In this document: positions 10,850 through 23,221 of the stretch, piece by piece | Position numbering within the stretch: position 1 is the first letter of the stretch | Layout: every line of letters begins with the position of its first letter | Origin: Entrophospora sp. SA101 | Lineage: Eukaryota; Glomeromycota; Glomeromycetes; Entrophosporales; Entrophosporaceae | DNA: 44,382 nucleotides | Direction of reading: 5' to 3' | Assembly (NCBI GenBank): GCA_958430865.1 | Contig: CAUDNR010003968.1 | Location: forward strand, 10,882-55,263 | Made by a program: the position numbers and the translations under genes | Notes under the pieces: model-generated | Told to the model about the DNA's origin: nothing | Database searches by the model: none | Seen by the model: the letters and a program-made list of their open reading frames with translations, nothing else

Positions 10850-11375
10850 TATAAGCATAATATGATAATTAGGGGTCTTCTGATAACGAAGTAATATTAC
10901 GATCTGTTACGACCTTTAATTATAGTAATCGTAATAGTAATAAGGCTGACGGCATAATATTATTATTATAGGATTTTACAAAATAATATTTTATCACCAC
11001 AGAAAATCATCGTACGCTCGTACAGCGAAATTGCACACACTGGTTATAATAATAACGTATATAATACTACTACATAATAACAAGGGATTTACATAACATG
11101 ATAATCAGGTTTTTTCTGATAGTAAAGTAGTATTACGACCCCAGTTACAACATCTGGTAATCCATTAATTATAGTAATAGGATTATCAGCTTAATAATAT
11201 TATTATTATAGGATTTTACAAAGTAATATTTTGTCACTGCAGAAAATCGTTCATGATACATTCGTACATACATATGTAAAATTTCCTCATACAGGTGTAC
11301 AACCACAACGAAACTGTATGGTACGAAGTCAGTCGTACGTACGGCGAAATTGCACAACCCTGTATATATCATTGA
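10850..11375 (+). repeat. Diverged tandem duplication of about 200-280 bp
   Basis: The segments 10850-11045 and 11090-11370 share the same order of words: a GATAAT(C/T)AGG-type start, TTCTGATA, GTATTACGA, TAATATTATTATTATAGG followed by ATTTTACAAA, TATTTT(A/G)TCAC, CAGAAAATC, then CGTAC words and GCGAAATTGCACA. The second copy has a longer CGTAC-rich stretch. No coding sense was seen. Confidence 0.7.
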
Positions 11376-11384
11376 GGACGAATG

Positions 11385-11600
11385 TTTCTAAACTTTTGTT
11401 CAGGTCTAGAAAAAAGTAAAATTTTTAATCTAAACTTTCATATTGAAAATTTCATTTTATGTAGGTTTTTAAAGTTGTTAAAAGTTAATAAAAATCATTT
11501 ATTATTACTCAAGCTATAGAATTAAATCTTACATGAATATTTATCTAAATGTAAGATACATATGGTATAAATTTGGTTATATTTTTTTGTATTAAATAAA
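11385..11600 (+). repeat. Direct repeat, copy left of the kinase gene
   Basis: It shares TTTCTAAACTTTTGT, TTTCATTTTATGTAG, TTTTTAAAGTTGTTAA, TAAAAATCATTTATTATT and ACATATGGTAT, in order, with 14185-14410. The two copies bracket the kinase gene in the same orientation. Part of it, with the sequence after it, also resembles 38560-38640 next to the kinase relic. Confidence 0.7.
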
Positions 11601-11828
11601 CTATTATTGTTGGAATATAAACCTCAGTTTGCTAACCAAAACTGGTGATTTATAAATTTCTAATTCATCAACTAATTCATAATATTTTAATCCCAACCTT
11701 TTCCTTACTGTTATTATTAAAATCTAATGTTTATTAATTAATTAAATGTGAATAAAAGAGATTATTATAATAATTAACAAGTAGTAATGAAAAATTAATT
11801 AGTAATGAATAAGTTAATTCACCTTTGT

Positions 11829-13449
11829 TTAAGAGAAATCAGGATCAACTAATGTACTATCATTACTCATATAACTTTTTAGGCTTTTTGATTTGGTAAT
11901 TTCATCGTCTAATATTCTACTTGTATGGTATGCTTCTGGATGTGATTTGTGTATTTGTTGCAAATTGCTGCCACCACCAACATTGCCATCACTGTTGTTG
12001 CTGCTGCTACCATCGTTATTAAATTCAACTTCATGTTTTTTAACTTTAGAAAACTTGAATAATCTTTTTATTAAACTATCATTTTTCAAGCTTTTATTTG
12101 TTGAACTTTTATTTTTAAAAATTTCACCAAGTTTATTTTTAGAAAATGTCTGAAGCTCATTAATAGTTGGTCTTTTTGATGGATCCACATCCCAACATTT
12201 CTGCATTATTTGTGCATAATCATCAGGCATTTCAGGTAATATTGGTGGTCTTAAACCTTCACATATATCAAAAATTAAATGATGATTATGAGCTCTATCA
12301 TCAAATGGTGGATGGCCTGCAAATATTTCCCACATTAACATCCCAATACTGTAAATATCTGTTTCCTTTGTGTGCTTTATATTATTTGTGCCTCTAAGTA
12401 GCTCAGGTGCAATGCATGACACAATTCCATATATTTTATTTGATGACTTTCCATCAACTGGTCCACATAACCCTAAATCTGTAATAAAACCAATACCTCC
12501 TTCTAATAATATATTACCACTATGTAAATCACAATGAATTAAATCTTTTTCATGTATATCATATAATGCAACACATAACCATTTAAAAATTGCAATTCTA
12601 TTTTTTAATGTCAAAATAGAATGGTTTTTTTGTAAATAATCCCTTAAATTTCCTTCTGATAAATACATTATAACTATTGCATAATTTCCATTATCTGGGA
12701 ATTTAGTTATACCATAGCAATTAACAATCATTGTTGATTTAATTTTACAATAATTTATTGCCTGTAATTAAATGTAAAATCATTTAGTACTATATAATAC
12801 AGCATATATTTTTGGTTTAAATAAAATTATTACCAACCTCATCAAAAAAGCTTTTTCCTGGATTACTTGAATTATTTAAACTTTTTAATACTACATATCG
12901 ACCACCAAAATAACTAAATTCTTTTTCCTTCTCATTGTAATCAATTATTTCTCCTCTTGTCCATCCAGCAGTATAAATTGAACTAAATCCACCTTCAGTT
13001 AATTTTGTTACCTTTTCAAATTGCTCAAAAGGTATCCATTCTAAAATATATTGTGGCAAAGATGATTTCATTTGACATTGTTGAATAAAATTATCAACTA
13101 TGTTATTTCCAGAAGTCCAAGTAGTGAAAAGATTCTGTAATTGTAAACTAATACAACCTTCACAGAATCTATCAGAGTATTTTATCAATTTACACTTGTT
13201 ACATTCTTTGGGTTTGCCTTTTTTATATATTACATTATTTAATTCAAATTCATAAATAAACTTTTCTTTACAAAATTCTTTTTCATTGTCAGAAAGCTCC
13301 TTGTTTTTCTTGACTAATGAAGAAAAATAATCTTTTCTATTTTCTCTGTCAGAATTAGCATTAGCATTATTAAATATTTCACTATGAATTTTATATACAA
13401 ATTTCATTCTTTCTTGTGATGTCAATGATAACAATTTATTATATGACAT
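11829..13449 (-). CDS. Serine/threonine (TKL-like) protein kinase with N-terminal zinc-ribbon motif
   Basis: Two exons fit: 13449-12838 and 12761-11829, with an intron of 76 bp (donor GTTGGT), giving 514 residues. A CxxC pair arrangement, C83-C86 and C96-C99, precedes the kinase fold, which starts near residue 144. The Gly loop is EGGFSSIY, the ATP lysine is in YVVLKS (K189), the catalytic loop is HCDLHSGN (D282), DFG is replaced by DLG (D299), and IAPE is present. The loop HxDLHSGN is characteristic of the large kinase family expanded in Glomeromycotina. HRD reads HCD here, so activation-loop control may differ. The tail after about residue 430 is Ser/Lys/Asn-rich. The substrate is unknown. 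A broken copy of the 3' half lies at 38816-39355. Confidence 0.88.
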
Positions 13450-16400
13450 TTTTAACTTTACTTGATGTCTTTTAATAAAATTATTTTGGAAAAAGATAAA
13501 ACCCGATTTTTTCCTTTTTGAACAAATAATAAATTATTATGGAAATGAGTAGCTGCGCTCCAATCAAAGTAATTTCCTCTAACAGCGAAATCTTGACCCA
13601 ATCTTGTGCCTTCCCGAATTATTAAGTAGTACTACATTACCATCATTATCCTGATGATGAAATGGCCTTGTGACTTTGCTCACAAGTACATAATTTTTCA
13701 GAGGAATTGCTAAATGAGTAATAATTTATTTTTGTTTTTTCAATCAGGATTTTACCAAGTTTAGGAGCTCCTTTATTTATTTATAAAATTTTTTGTTAAA
13801 ATACCCATAACCTTTAAGAATTGAAATCAATACCATGAAACTTGCTCAGTAATAATTATTTAAATTGTTCAAAGTATGCTTTTTCTGAAATCAAAAGAAA
13901 TCGGAGTTCAAATTTGTTAAATATTTGTTCTTTTTTTTTTGACTTTAATGGATAAAACACCTGCACCTTCTGCTAGTATTTACCTCGCTTATTTATTTCA
14001 TTTACTCAAAAAATATTCAGAGACCCATTTGAAATAATGTACTTACCTATAGCTTGAATAATAAAAAAATCAAAATAATTTATTTATTTTTTATTGAGCT
14101 CAAACTGATATAAACTTATTCATTTTTAATATACATGTATATTGAGACGTTATCACGAATTTCGATTGTTTTAACACATGTCAATGAAGACACATATTTC
14201 TAAACTTTTGTCTAGATAGTAGGAAAAGTAAAATTTAATAAAGTACACAATAAAATATATTGTGAAAATTTTCATTTTATGTAGATTTTTAAAGTTGTTA
14301 ATAAATGTTAATAAAAATCATTTATTATTGCTCAAGCTATATAGAAAGTTTGAAACACATGATTATTTATCCAAATCTAAGTCACATATGGTATGAATTT
14401 AATATGTCGTTATTATATATATATTTGTGTAATTAACAATGACATGCATTCCAGTTCTTTTGTCAAGATACTGTGAAATAATTTAAGTGTGTGCGATATT
14501 AGGGTGATGAAAAAGAAAACAAGAACCCTCTATAGTTAACGAAAAAAGCATTACCCTACATGAGAATTCCAAATATTTCGATCGATCAAGTTTTTTAATG
14601 AAAAGACTTTAGATCGTTTATCACTTTCTTTTTGTATCATTTTGAGTATTATTAAAGGATTTACAAAAGGTGATTGTATAAAAAAACTTTGAATTTAAAT
14701 AAATTAAGGATAATAATTTTGAAAACAAATACTGTAATATTTTGATATGATCTTGCGTATTTTATACGTAGATTATTGACAAAATCACATATATTAATCC
14801 TCCCTGACGTCATTGAAACAAAGTATTAATGATTAACGGTTGTGTTGTACTGGAATCAATTAATAAAAACCAATTAAACTTTGATTAATCTAATAAACTA
14901 GGATTGGATATCCTCATATTGTCGTTCTATACAAATAAGAAAAAATAATTATATAGGAGACGTTACAAAGTTTGGATCACGTGGTGAAAGAGAACCGATC
15001 ATTTCTTCTCGGATGATAATTTATTTGGGCGGTGAACAGTGTCGGTCACCAAAACTATTTTGAAGAGGCGAAATTCAAAACGAAAATTAAAAGTTATATG
15101 TCAAAGGTTAAAAACTGATGCCGAACCCTTTTCGTTTTCGCATAGTTGCGAAACTCTATAATTTCAGAATCAACATTAGTGGTGAAGCGAATAGTTAGTT
15201 AGAAGAATGATTAAAAAGATTATTATGATTATGATTAAATTATTAACCCATAACATTTGATGATGATGAATACCAGCAATTATATAAATCTTTATTGGCG
15301 CCAGGATCCTTTTTGTTGGCTGACATCATAATTTGAATTTGAGATATTGGTCGATGTCATAACTTCATTTGAGGATTGCCAACGTCGATTATAAATGAAT
15401 GTACAAAAGAAATGGCGTATGAATCCTGAGCATTTAAAGCCTCTATTGGTCGTTCACACTCAATATATTTTTCTTCTCATTAACACTATACTCTTCTTTT
15501 ACTTGTTCGTCAATATCTGCTTAATCACTTTTTATATGTCAAAGAAAATCCAATTTAACCCTTGCATTACTAATACCATGCGAAATATTTTCGTTTATTA
15601 TTTTAACCATGCAAGATATTAAATTCATATTGGACATCTTTATCTTTCTTCCAGCCATTTAGCATTCGTTTTTTGATCTACTAAATTCGCTTATTTATTT
15701 CGCTTGTTTGACCCTTGAACAACATTATATGCCTTGAAAAGAAATTGATTTTAATTAATAAGAGAATATTAATGGGTTAAAGTTTCATATGTTTCAAAAG
15801 AATTAAATTTATGATTCATGATATTGGGAAATCATTATCCTAATTGTGCTTTTATTGTTACAGATTATATAGGTCGAATGAGCGAGAGAACGAATTAATT
15901 GATGACAAAATAAAATACATAATTAAACAAACAAGGATTTACCAACGAATAGTTTTTGGGTATTGGTTTATCGAGCCGAAACATGCTTTCAAGCCAAAAT
16001 TTGTCTGACAATACAAGTAACCTCAAGTTCTTTTTATACTTGGTATTAATTCGAGACTGTTTTTACTTTCCAATACTGATTTTGTCAGCAAATACCGATT
16101 TTACCAGTAAAGGCCGATTTTATCTGAAAAGACGGCTTCTTGTAATCTTTCAAAACAGATTTTGTCGATTTATCAATAAAAAACAACAGATAAATGTATA
16201 AATAAATAATGTATAAAATAGTAATAAATAATAAGAGTGTAATAGTGGTAGCATTGTTTGAAGAAGGTTTACCAACCGGTCGTCTTGTTTCATCATTATT
16301 TCCTAAGACTTTAATTTCTTGGTTTACGGTGGTGACTACAAGAATACTTTGCGATTGCAATTTTTTTCTCGTTTCGTTTGAATATCCTATCAGTATATAA

Positions 16401-16660
16401 GTAAAAGTACATGGTTATAATTGATTAATTGCTTGTTTAAAAAGAACCTTTAGAAAAGCAAAACGAACTTATGCAGTGGGTGTTATGGTGATGATTCTGT
16501 GGCAGGTTGATTTTGTCACAATAGCCCACAACTCTAAATTTTATCAAGTAAAATGGGTTATGGCTTCTAGATATTAACAATATCATAGAATTCGATCGAT
16601 TAACACACCTGTGACAAAAATTTGATTTTCTCAAACATCACCTAATTTATTATTTATTAA
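13450..16660. other. Long AT-rich intergenic stretch
   Basis: No complete gene is visible. It holds the second copy of the kinase-flanking repeat (14165-14420). It also has short repeats of the type CCGATTTTACCAGTAAA near 16070-16130. On the minus strand at about 16400-16210 an open stretch has coding-like composition (QSQSILVVTTVNQ, VLGNNDETRRPVGKPSS) but no start, splice context or family match. It could be an exon relic. The last part is the promoter side of the Nudix gene. Confidence 0.5.
14165..14420 (+). repeat. Direct repeat, copy right of the kinase gene
   Basis: This is the partner of 11385-11600, with the same ordered words including TTTCATTTTATGTAG and TAAAAATCATTTATTATT. Two flank copies around one kinase gene suggest an old tandem duplication, with the second gene copy now lost. 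This is inference. Confidence 0.68.
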
Positions 16661-17612
16661 ATGGATGATTTAAAAATTTTTCCAATACAAAGTAATAAAA
16701 ACGTAAAAAAACTTGGAGGTGGTAAATGGCTAGAATTAGAAGAAGTAGAGTATACAGATCCTAATAACGTTAAAAGAACATGGGAATTTTGTCGTAGAAA
16801 AAAAGAAATTGATGATGAGAATGATAAGAATGTTGACGTTGATGGTAATAAATAATAAGTAATGATGATGATGATGAATAAATTTTGAAAAACTCTTAAT
16901 AAATAAAAAAATATTATTTAGCTGTTGACATACATGCAATCATTGAAAAATCAGATTCTTTACCTGTAATTCTTTTGGTAATTCAATATCGTCCACCAAT
17001 TAAGAAGTATTGTATTGAACTTCCTTCAGGTTGAACTCTCAATTTAGAGGTTTCCAGATTTATTTATAATTAATAATTAAACAATTATAATTAATTAATA
17101 GGATTAGTTGATTCTAATGAAACAATTGAAAAAGCAGCACTTCGTGAATTTAATGAAGAAACAGGTTATACCGGAACTATTCAAAAAATATATGATCCGA
17201 TTTGTTATGAGCCAGGATTAACAGATTCAAGTACAAGAATTGTAGATGTCAAGGTATTATTATTATTAACACAATACTATAAAATAAATCTTTAATAACT
17301 TTATTTTGCATTGGTAAAAAAAGATTGATTCTGGGAGTGATTCGAAGCCTATACAAACGCTGGATGAAGATGAATGGAGTTTACAAGTTATAAAAGTTCC
17401 TTTAAATAATTTATTAGAAGATTTACAAAGTAATTAACCATACTTTAGTATTACTTATATAAATTTATAAACATAATTACTTATATTTAAAAAATTTTTT
17501 TTTAAAAGAAATGCAAAAAAAATACGAAAATAATTTGTTGATTGACAGTAGACTTTATTACTATGCGCTTGGTTTAAACATGGCAAAAAAATATTCATTA
17601 ATTGATCAATGA
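16661..17612 (+). CDS. Nudix hydrolase, ADP-ribose pyrophosphatase type (YSA1/NUDT5-like)
   Basis: Predicted to split ADP-ribose or related ADP-sugars into AMP and sugar phosphate, with Mg2+. Five exons fit: 16661-16844, 16922-17029, 17102-17253, 17324-17429 and 17509-17612, giving 217 residues in frame. The Nudix box GX5EX7REUXEEXGU is complete at residues 98-120 and is assembled across the third exon join (G98, E104, R112, E113, E116, E117, G119). Before it come WLELEEVEYTDPN, VILLVIQYRPPIKKYC and ELPSG, and after it CYEPGLTDSS, all typical of the ADP-ribose branch. The length agrees with NUDT5/YSA1 (about 210-220). The donor after exon 2 is GTTGAA, unusual but needed to keep the box. The product is probably cytosolic. 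Confidence 0.88.
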
Positions 17613-19581
17613 TATAATACTATTTTTTAAGTATCTGGTTATCTCTATTTTTTTTCTCTCTTTAATAATAATCAAAGCTATAATTTATCACAACGATATA
17701 TCCATAACATATAAATATTCATTATTGTTCAACGAGAAGTTAAGATAGAAAAAAAATAATTTATTATTATTATCATAATAAATCTCGCATTTTTAACCTT
17801 TTATATTATTACCTTCAGTTTTACCTCTCAAGATTGGATTTTTGATCTTCTTTGATTCTTTAAGCAAAGAACAGTCCTATCTCTTGAGCAAAGGAAATTA
17901 ATTATCCAGATCTTTGATCCAATTATATAAAAGAAATTAATAATCCAGCCTTTGTATGTCCTTTGATCCTTATGTCAAAAAAAAATTAATCAACTATTGT
18001 TTCTTCTGATAATATGGTCTGATCGATGGAAACAAGGCATGTTGCCCAAAAGTCAATTTTGAGTTAATGTCACTCTCATCGCAAAGAATATTTTTAAAGA
18101 TATTTTCTTTGAAGTTTTACAGTAAATACAAAAGCAAGTTGTTTGGATGCAAATCTTTTTTGTTGATTTTCTCAAAGCATGATTTTCTAAACACGTCTTG
18201 TTTCTAATGACCTGATCCCATATTATCTCTAGTATTTTTGCACTAGAGATCGATTTCTGCCATTATAACCATTTTTATAACTGTAATTGTAATTAGATTA
18301 CGATAGCAATGATCAGGTCTTTGCATAACTATTTACGATCATTGTTAGCAGGATAATTAGTTCTTCGGTCGATCATCATTTCTATCACTAGCCTTATTCC
18401 TCTCATGATTTTTTCTTCTAATTTTCTTACATAAACTTGCATGCAATTCAATGATTACTAATATCGTCATCAGCAGACTAGCCATTCATCCCATTCATTG
18501 CTATCACTACTGACATTACTTTTCATCAATTTAAATAGTAGTTTCAACCTAATCCTTACATCATATAAACGTAGTGCTTGACCAAAAGCTTCATCGATTT
18601 TTTCGGCAGAAATACGTAAATCAATATTTACAACAACGGCCAACAAGCTTGATTCGACGTTATTATGTCCCACTTCACCAATAAAATGTCATTCATTACT
18701 CATAATAACATCATCATCATTTGGTCATTAGCAATATCGTCACTTGGTTATATATATCCATCATGTTGCGGTTGAAATAGTTCTTTCTGAAATTAAAATA
18801 TAACATTAGAAATATATATTGCCTTTAAAATAAAAAAGAATTAATTAAAGGAAAAAAAAGCTCGGAAGGTTATAAAGATCTAAATGTAAAAAAAAGTTAA
18901 ATTTTTATTTTTTGAAAAAATTTCGACTCCTTTTCACAAGGCAGGCAGGAGAGGAGGGTGTGCACTCACTTATAACTTAGCCAATCACCACCCATGCATA
19001 AATTCCATGAATTGGGGTCGCTATCTCCCAGGAGTCGGTATTTAATGCCTGTAGATCTATCAATTTCTTAAAAATTAATAGAAATAGGCAAATATTTGGT
19101 TACCTAATATGTATGTGACCATCAATTAAATTAAACTCGTGCAACTTTAAGGCTTAATCTAAAGGATCTACAAGGACAGCCATAGTAATAGGGGGCTCAC
19201 CATATAGATACGATTCAATCTTGTGCAACTATTATAAATTAAATAACTAACGTGCAACGTGACTAAAATTTCAACACTGATCGGTCTCGTGTATATGCGA
19301 TAATTAATAATAAATAATTCAAAGATATTAAATTCAAAAAAAATTAACACCAATAAATCCTTAATACTAATTTGTTGAATAGGAGCAATCCTATGACGTG
19401 GGAAGTATTTGTAAAATGTTGTACTAACTGGTACGTACGTGTTAATTAAACCCCAAGAACTTTGTGTTAGTTACACGATAAATTATAAATTTTTTTAATT
19501 AAAGTTTATTACAAGAAACAAATGAATCGAGTGAATTCATATTTATTGTTTTGTTTTGTTTTGTTTGGCTCATTTAATCTT
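17613..19581. other. Intergenic stretch between Nudix and thioredoxin genes
   Basis: These are the convergent 3' sides of the two genes. A minus-strand open frame at 18470-18673 has plausible amino-acid composition (LRISAEKIDEAFGQALRLYD) but no recognised domain, and it could be a decayed gene piece. A locally GC-richer block lies at 18940-19060. No tRNA or transposon ends were recognised. Confidence 0.45.
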
Positions 19582-20310
19582 TTAATCTTTCTTTGAGTTT
19601 ACTAATTTAGAAATAAAATTCTGAATAAATGATGAATTTTGCACACCCATAAAACTATCCACGACTTTGCCATTATGGAAAGCCAATACGGTGGGTAATG
19701 CACTCACCTAAATAATATATTACTATTCTATTACTATTACATCATTATTATTATTATTACTATGTTTCAATATAACAAATGATTGATACCTCATATTCGC
19801 TGGCAAGTGAATGGTTTTCATCCGCATTTAGTTTTACCAAAGTGACTTTAGAATTATTAGCAACTTCCCGTTCAAGAACTGGTCCAAGAATTTTGCAAGG
19901 ATTACACCAGCTATCATCGTCATCGCCATCATAATCACATATCATAGTTAATAATAATTCATTTTACATCATCATATTATTGTTATTATTATTGCTATTA
20001 TTATTACAACATACTCTGCATAAAAATCTACAATAACAGGCTCTTTTGCTTTCAAGACCAAATTATCAAAAGTGCCAACGGATCCTTCTAATGTTTTTCC
20101 AGTTCTTGTAATAGAAGAAGCGTGGAAAAAGGAAACAGCAGGGAGTATTAATCGCCGCTGCGCTAAAAAACAATTTAGTTAATTAAATAATGGTTGCCGC
20201 AAGTAAATTGATTATATAAAGAAGGAAGAAAACAATAATTAAAAAAATTATAGAAAATTAAATTTTTTACCTGAAGAAAAAGCAGATTTAAAAAAGAAGA
20301 TTTGATTCAT
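19582..20310 (-). CDS. Thioredoxin, probably mitochondrial
   Basis: A small protein-disulfide reductase. Four exons fit on the minus strand: 20310-20271, 20162-20015, 19910-19790 and 19707-19582, giving 144 residues. The fold reads PVIVDFYAD, then WCNPC (C65 and C68), VKLNADENHSLASEYEV and the cis-proline segment SALPTV (P108). The active site is WCNPC and not the commoner WCGPC. The first about 35 residues (MNQIFFFKSAF, AQRRLILPAVSFFHASSITR) are hydrophobic and basic with no acids, as in a mitochondrial presequence; the destination is inferred. The WCNPC codons follow directly on a splice join (donor GTATGT at 20014, acceptor at 19911). The gene is divergent from TRM112 with 294 bp between starts. 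Confidence 0.9.
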
Positions 20311-20604
20311 TTTTCCTTTTAATAATATGGAAAAAATTTTTTTATAATGCCATATGTTGTGTTACTTAATAATGAATGGTTCTGCTAGGTAACTAACTTG
20401 AAAAAAATTTCTTTAAAATAATTGGACCATAAATATTTTAGATAATAATTGTGAAAACAAAAATATTGTAATAATTATTATATATTTATTCATAAATAAT
20501 CCTTTTTCACATTACAAAATATTTTCCTTCACATCCTCAAATTTAAAATTTTTTTTTCAAATCACCAAGAAAGTCCTTTAAATATTTTTCAATATAATAA
20601 AAAA
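20311..20604. promoter_or_regulatory. Shared divergent promoter region (thioredoxin / TRM112)
   Basis: The 294 bp between two start codons facing away from each other must hold both 5' UTRs and core promoters. It is very AT-rich, with poly(T) and poly(A) tracts. I saw no clear TATA-box pair or known site. Confidence 0.6.
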
Positions 20605-21288
20605 ATGCGTTTAGTAACTCATAATATGCTCCAATGTCATGCCAAAGGTTGCAATTCAAATAATTTTCCATTAGATCTTTTTGAAGTTGAGATAGAAACT
20701 CAAGAGGCAGATTTCAGTCCACAGTTTATACGTAACATGATATCAAAATTAGATTGGGATGCTTTGGTAAAAACTGCTTTACAGGTTAGTAATGGTTATC
20801 TGATTGATTGATTGATGAATGGATGGATGGATGGATGGATGGATGGATGGATGGATGGATGGATGGATGGATTGGATGGAGGAAACGCGTTGTTTTAGTT
20901 TTTTAGGTTTCTTCTTGATTGTCATCGAATCTAATTAATCATTTATTATTTCTTCTCTTTTTTCATCTTCCCAAAATATTTATTATTTTAATAAAAGGTT
21001 AATATTAAAATATTACCTGAAACTTTACCAAATCTCTCAAACGGAGAGTTTGACGAAGAATTCTTGAAAAATTTACACAGAGTTTTATTAGAGGTAAATC
21101 ATTATCGTTGACCTAAAAACAATGTATTAAAAAAACGCGTCTTTATTAATTCTATAATACATTAATTAATCCATTAATCAATCATAAAGACACACATTCA
21201 ACAAGGAAAAATGAAATGTCCAAACTGTCAACATGTATACCCAATCAAAAATGGGATACCAAATATGTTATTAAGCGAAGACAATTAA
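20605..21288 (+). CDS. TRM112: TRM112-like activator of methyltransferases
   Basis: A small zinc-binding partner that in yeast activates and stabilises several methyltransferases acting on tRNA, rRNA and release factor eRF1. Three exons fit: 20605-20784, 20998-21093 and 21190-21288, giving 124 residues, the usual size. The start [16 protein letters not shown] carries the first two zinc cysteines (C11 and C16). The C-terminal part has CPNC (C102 and C105), then [13 protein letters not shown], the family hallmark. The middle helix contains [12 protein letters not shown] and [12 protein letters not shown]. Intron 1 carries an ATGG microsatellite. Expected in cytosol and nucleus. Confidence 0.94.
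20816..20880 (+). repeat. (ATGG)n microsatellite in TRM112 intron 1
   Basis: About fourteen copies of GGAT, preceded by a short GATT run. It lies wholly within the first intron (20785-20997). Confidence 0.92.
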
Positions 21289-21718
21289 ATTAATAAGCTA
21301 GAAAATAAAAAAATAAAAAGTAAAATTATATATTTAGTAAATGATAATTTAATTAAACAATTAATGTGTAGCATAACTATGTGTTTAGCTTTCTTTTTCA
21401 AAATTTAAATAATAATAATAAGATATTAAAATACAATAGTAACTATAATAAAAATTTTTTGTATATGTAATTATAGATTAAATTATTTATTATATAAATA
21501 ATAATTTATTTATTATTATTATTGAATTGAATTGAATTAAATAAATAAATAAATAAATATTATTATTATTATTATAATAGTAAGATTCTTTTAACTATAT
21601 ATATATATTCATTCTATAAAAATTTCTTTAAAGATCATTTTTTCTATCCATCCAGTTCTAAATTCACCTTATTCGTACACATACACACACACACACACAT
21701 CTTCTCACCTCGCCTCAT
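21289..21718. other. Convergent 3' region of TRM112 and the MATH-BTB gene
   Basis: AT-rich DNA with several AATAAA words (for example around 21540-21560), which can serve both transcripts. A short (CA)n run lies near 21680-21700. No gene was seen. Confidence 0.6.
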
Positions 21719-23221
21719 TCATAATTCTTTTCTTTTAATGACAGCAGACATTAATTCTTCAATGTATTCAATATTACCAGTTTTAAATATTTTCTGAGTG
21801 TTTTCATTTTTTTTAATATTTTCCCAATTATTAGCAATAAAGTTCAACACCATGGATTTTAAATAATTATTACCACATTCCCAACTAAATATTAATATAT
21901 CATCCCAATTATCTTCTGATATCATCTCTACTAACTTCATTTGTGCCAAATTCTGTAATCTATCCAGTCCAATCATATCTGCCTGTATATAAATATCCTT
22001 CATTACTTTGAAATCTAATCCTTCAATGATCTTGTCTGTATACAAATTGTACAATATTGCTTTGAATGTCTCATCTTTAATATTCTTTATTGGTATTGAT
22101 TTCATATTTTGTTCTTTCCATCCTCCTTCCAACATATTTTTAAAATATTTGGACCCTGCTGCTACAATGACTCTATGTGCTTTGATAATATTACCTGAAT
22201 CTAGCACAAACTCAATATCAGAGAATATTTCATTATTGAAGTAATATTCATTTCTGATCAAAAAATTCTTTTTGACACTCTCTTCCAAAATCTTATTGTA
22301 TTCCTCATTATGAAAGAAATGTACTATGAAAATCAAATCTATTTCTTTCGTTCTATTCCCATCTGGAAATAATTTGTCAAATGAACAAAACTTTGGATAC
22401 CCCCAGCTCTCTTTACCAAACTCAAAATCTTTATTAATTATTTGATATTCTGCTATGATTTTAGGATCAGTTGCCACATCCCCTTCATAATCTATCTTTT
22501 CCAGTTCCAATTTGTATCGTTGATGTCTTGTTGGTATATTATTCTGTCGTTCATATGGTGTTTGAATTGCTTGTAGAAATAACGATATATTATTTTGATG
22601 TCCTGGTTTAAATCCATTAGGATGGATTTGTAATCTCCACAATGAACCTTTTGACATTAATTCATCATCATCACCACCACCGTCATCACCACCGCCACCA
22701 CCACTACTATTGTTAATAGTAATAATTTCATTGTTGCTATTAGTATTGTTAGTAATAACATCATTGTTACTGTTATTATTACTATTATTATTAGAGACAA
22801 TGATATTACTACTACCATTACCATTTCCACTTAATCCAAGATCATCATTATTACTAGTACTAGCATTGTTATTATTATTATTAATAGTAGTAGTGCTAGC
22901 AGTAGTGCTGATTACATTGTTGCTATCTATTAATTGTGGTATCCAGAATCTAGGACTATAAAATATATCACCATTTCTTGTATTCTTAATGTATTGTTGA
23001 AAACTGGCAACTTTCCAACTATAAGTACTAAATGGTCGATCATATGATAATACATTAGAAGACGAAGTAGTCGCAGTAGATGGTAATGATGTATTTATTG
23101 TTGTTGAATTAGTTATCGTTGATACTGAAGAAGAGGATGACGATAATGAAGATGATTGTGGTAAAGAAGAAGAGGAGGAAGATACTATTGAAATTGATCG
23201 ATTATTATTCTCTGATGTCAT
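21719..23221 (-). CDS. MATH-BTB-BACK protein (SPOP-like)
   Basis: Likely a substrate adaptor of cullin-3 ubiquitin ligases: MATH binds the target and BTB binds Cul3. One uninterrupted frame of 500 residues. After a Ser/Thr-rich start, a MATH/TRAF-like fold begins at STYSWKVASF (about residue 67). It is split by a long Asn/Ser/Gly/Asp-rich insertion (about 105-190), then resumes with SLWRLQIHPNGF and runs to IDLIFIVHFF. BTB follows from about residue 330 (FSDIEFVLDSGNIIKAHRVI, YFKNMLEGGWKE), and a BACK-like helical part ends the protein (NWDDILIFSWECGNNYLK). MATH-BTB genes are numerous in Glomeromycotina. The substrate cannot be named. The start is the only ATG before the Ser tract. Confidence 0.85.
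   Translation of the reverse strand: MTSENNNRSISIVSSSSSSLPQSSSLSSSSSSVSTITNSTTINTSLPSTATTSSSNVLSYDRPFSTYSWKVASFQQYIKNTRNGDIFYSPRFWIPQLIDSNNVISTTASTTTINNNNNNASTSNNDDLGLSGNGNGSSNIIVSNNNSNNNSNNDVITNNTNSNNEIITINNSSGGGGGDDGGGDDDELMSKGSLWRLQIHPNGFKPGHQNNISLFLQAIQTPYERQNNIPTRHQRYKLELEKIDYEGDVATDPKIIAEYQIINKDFEFGKESWGYPKFCSFDKLFPDGNRTKEIDLIFIVHFFHNEEYNKILEESVKKNFLIRNEYYFNNEIFSDIEFVLDSGNIIKAHRVIVAAGSKYFKNMLEGGWKEQNMKSIPIKNIKDETFKAILYNLYTDKIIEGLDFKVMKDIYIQADMIGLDRLQNLAQMKLVEMISEDNWDDILIFSWECGNNYLKSMVLNFIANNWENIKKNENTQKIFKTGNIEYIEELMSAVIKRKEL

Noticed and set aside
18940..19060. GC-richer block considered as a tRNA or other RNA gene
   Set aside because: I could not form a cloverleaf or find A and B box promoter words.
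22710..22961. Plus-strand Leu-rich frame
   Set aside because: It is opposite the Asn/Ser codons of the MATH-BTB gene; low complexity only.
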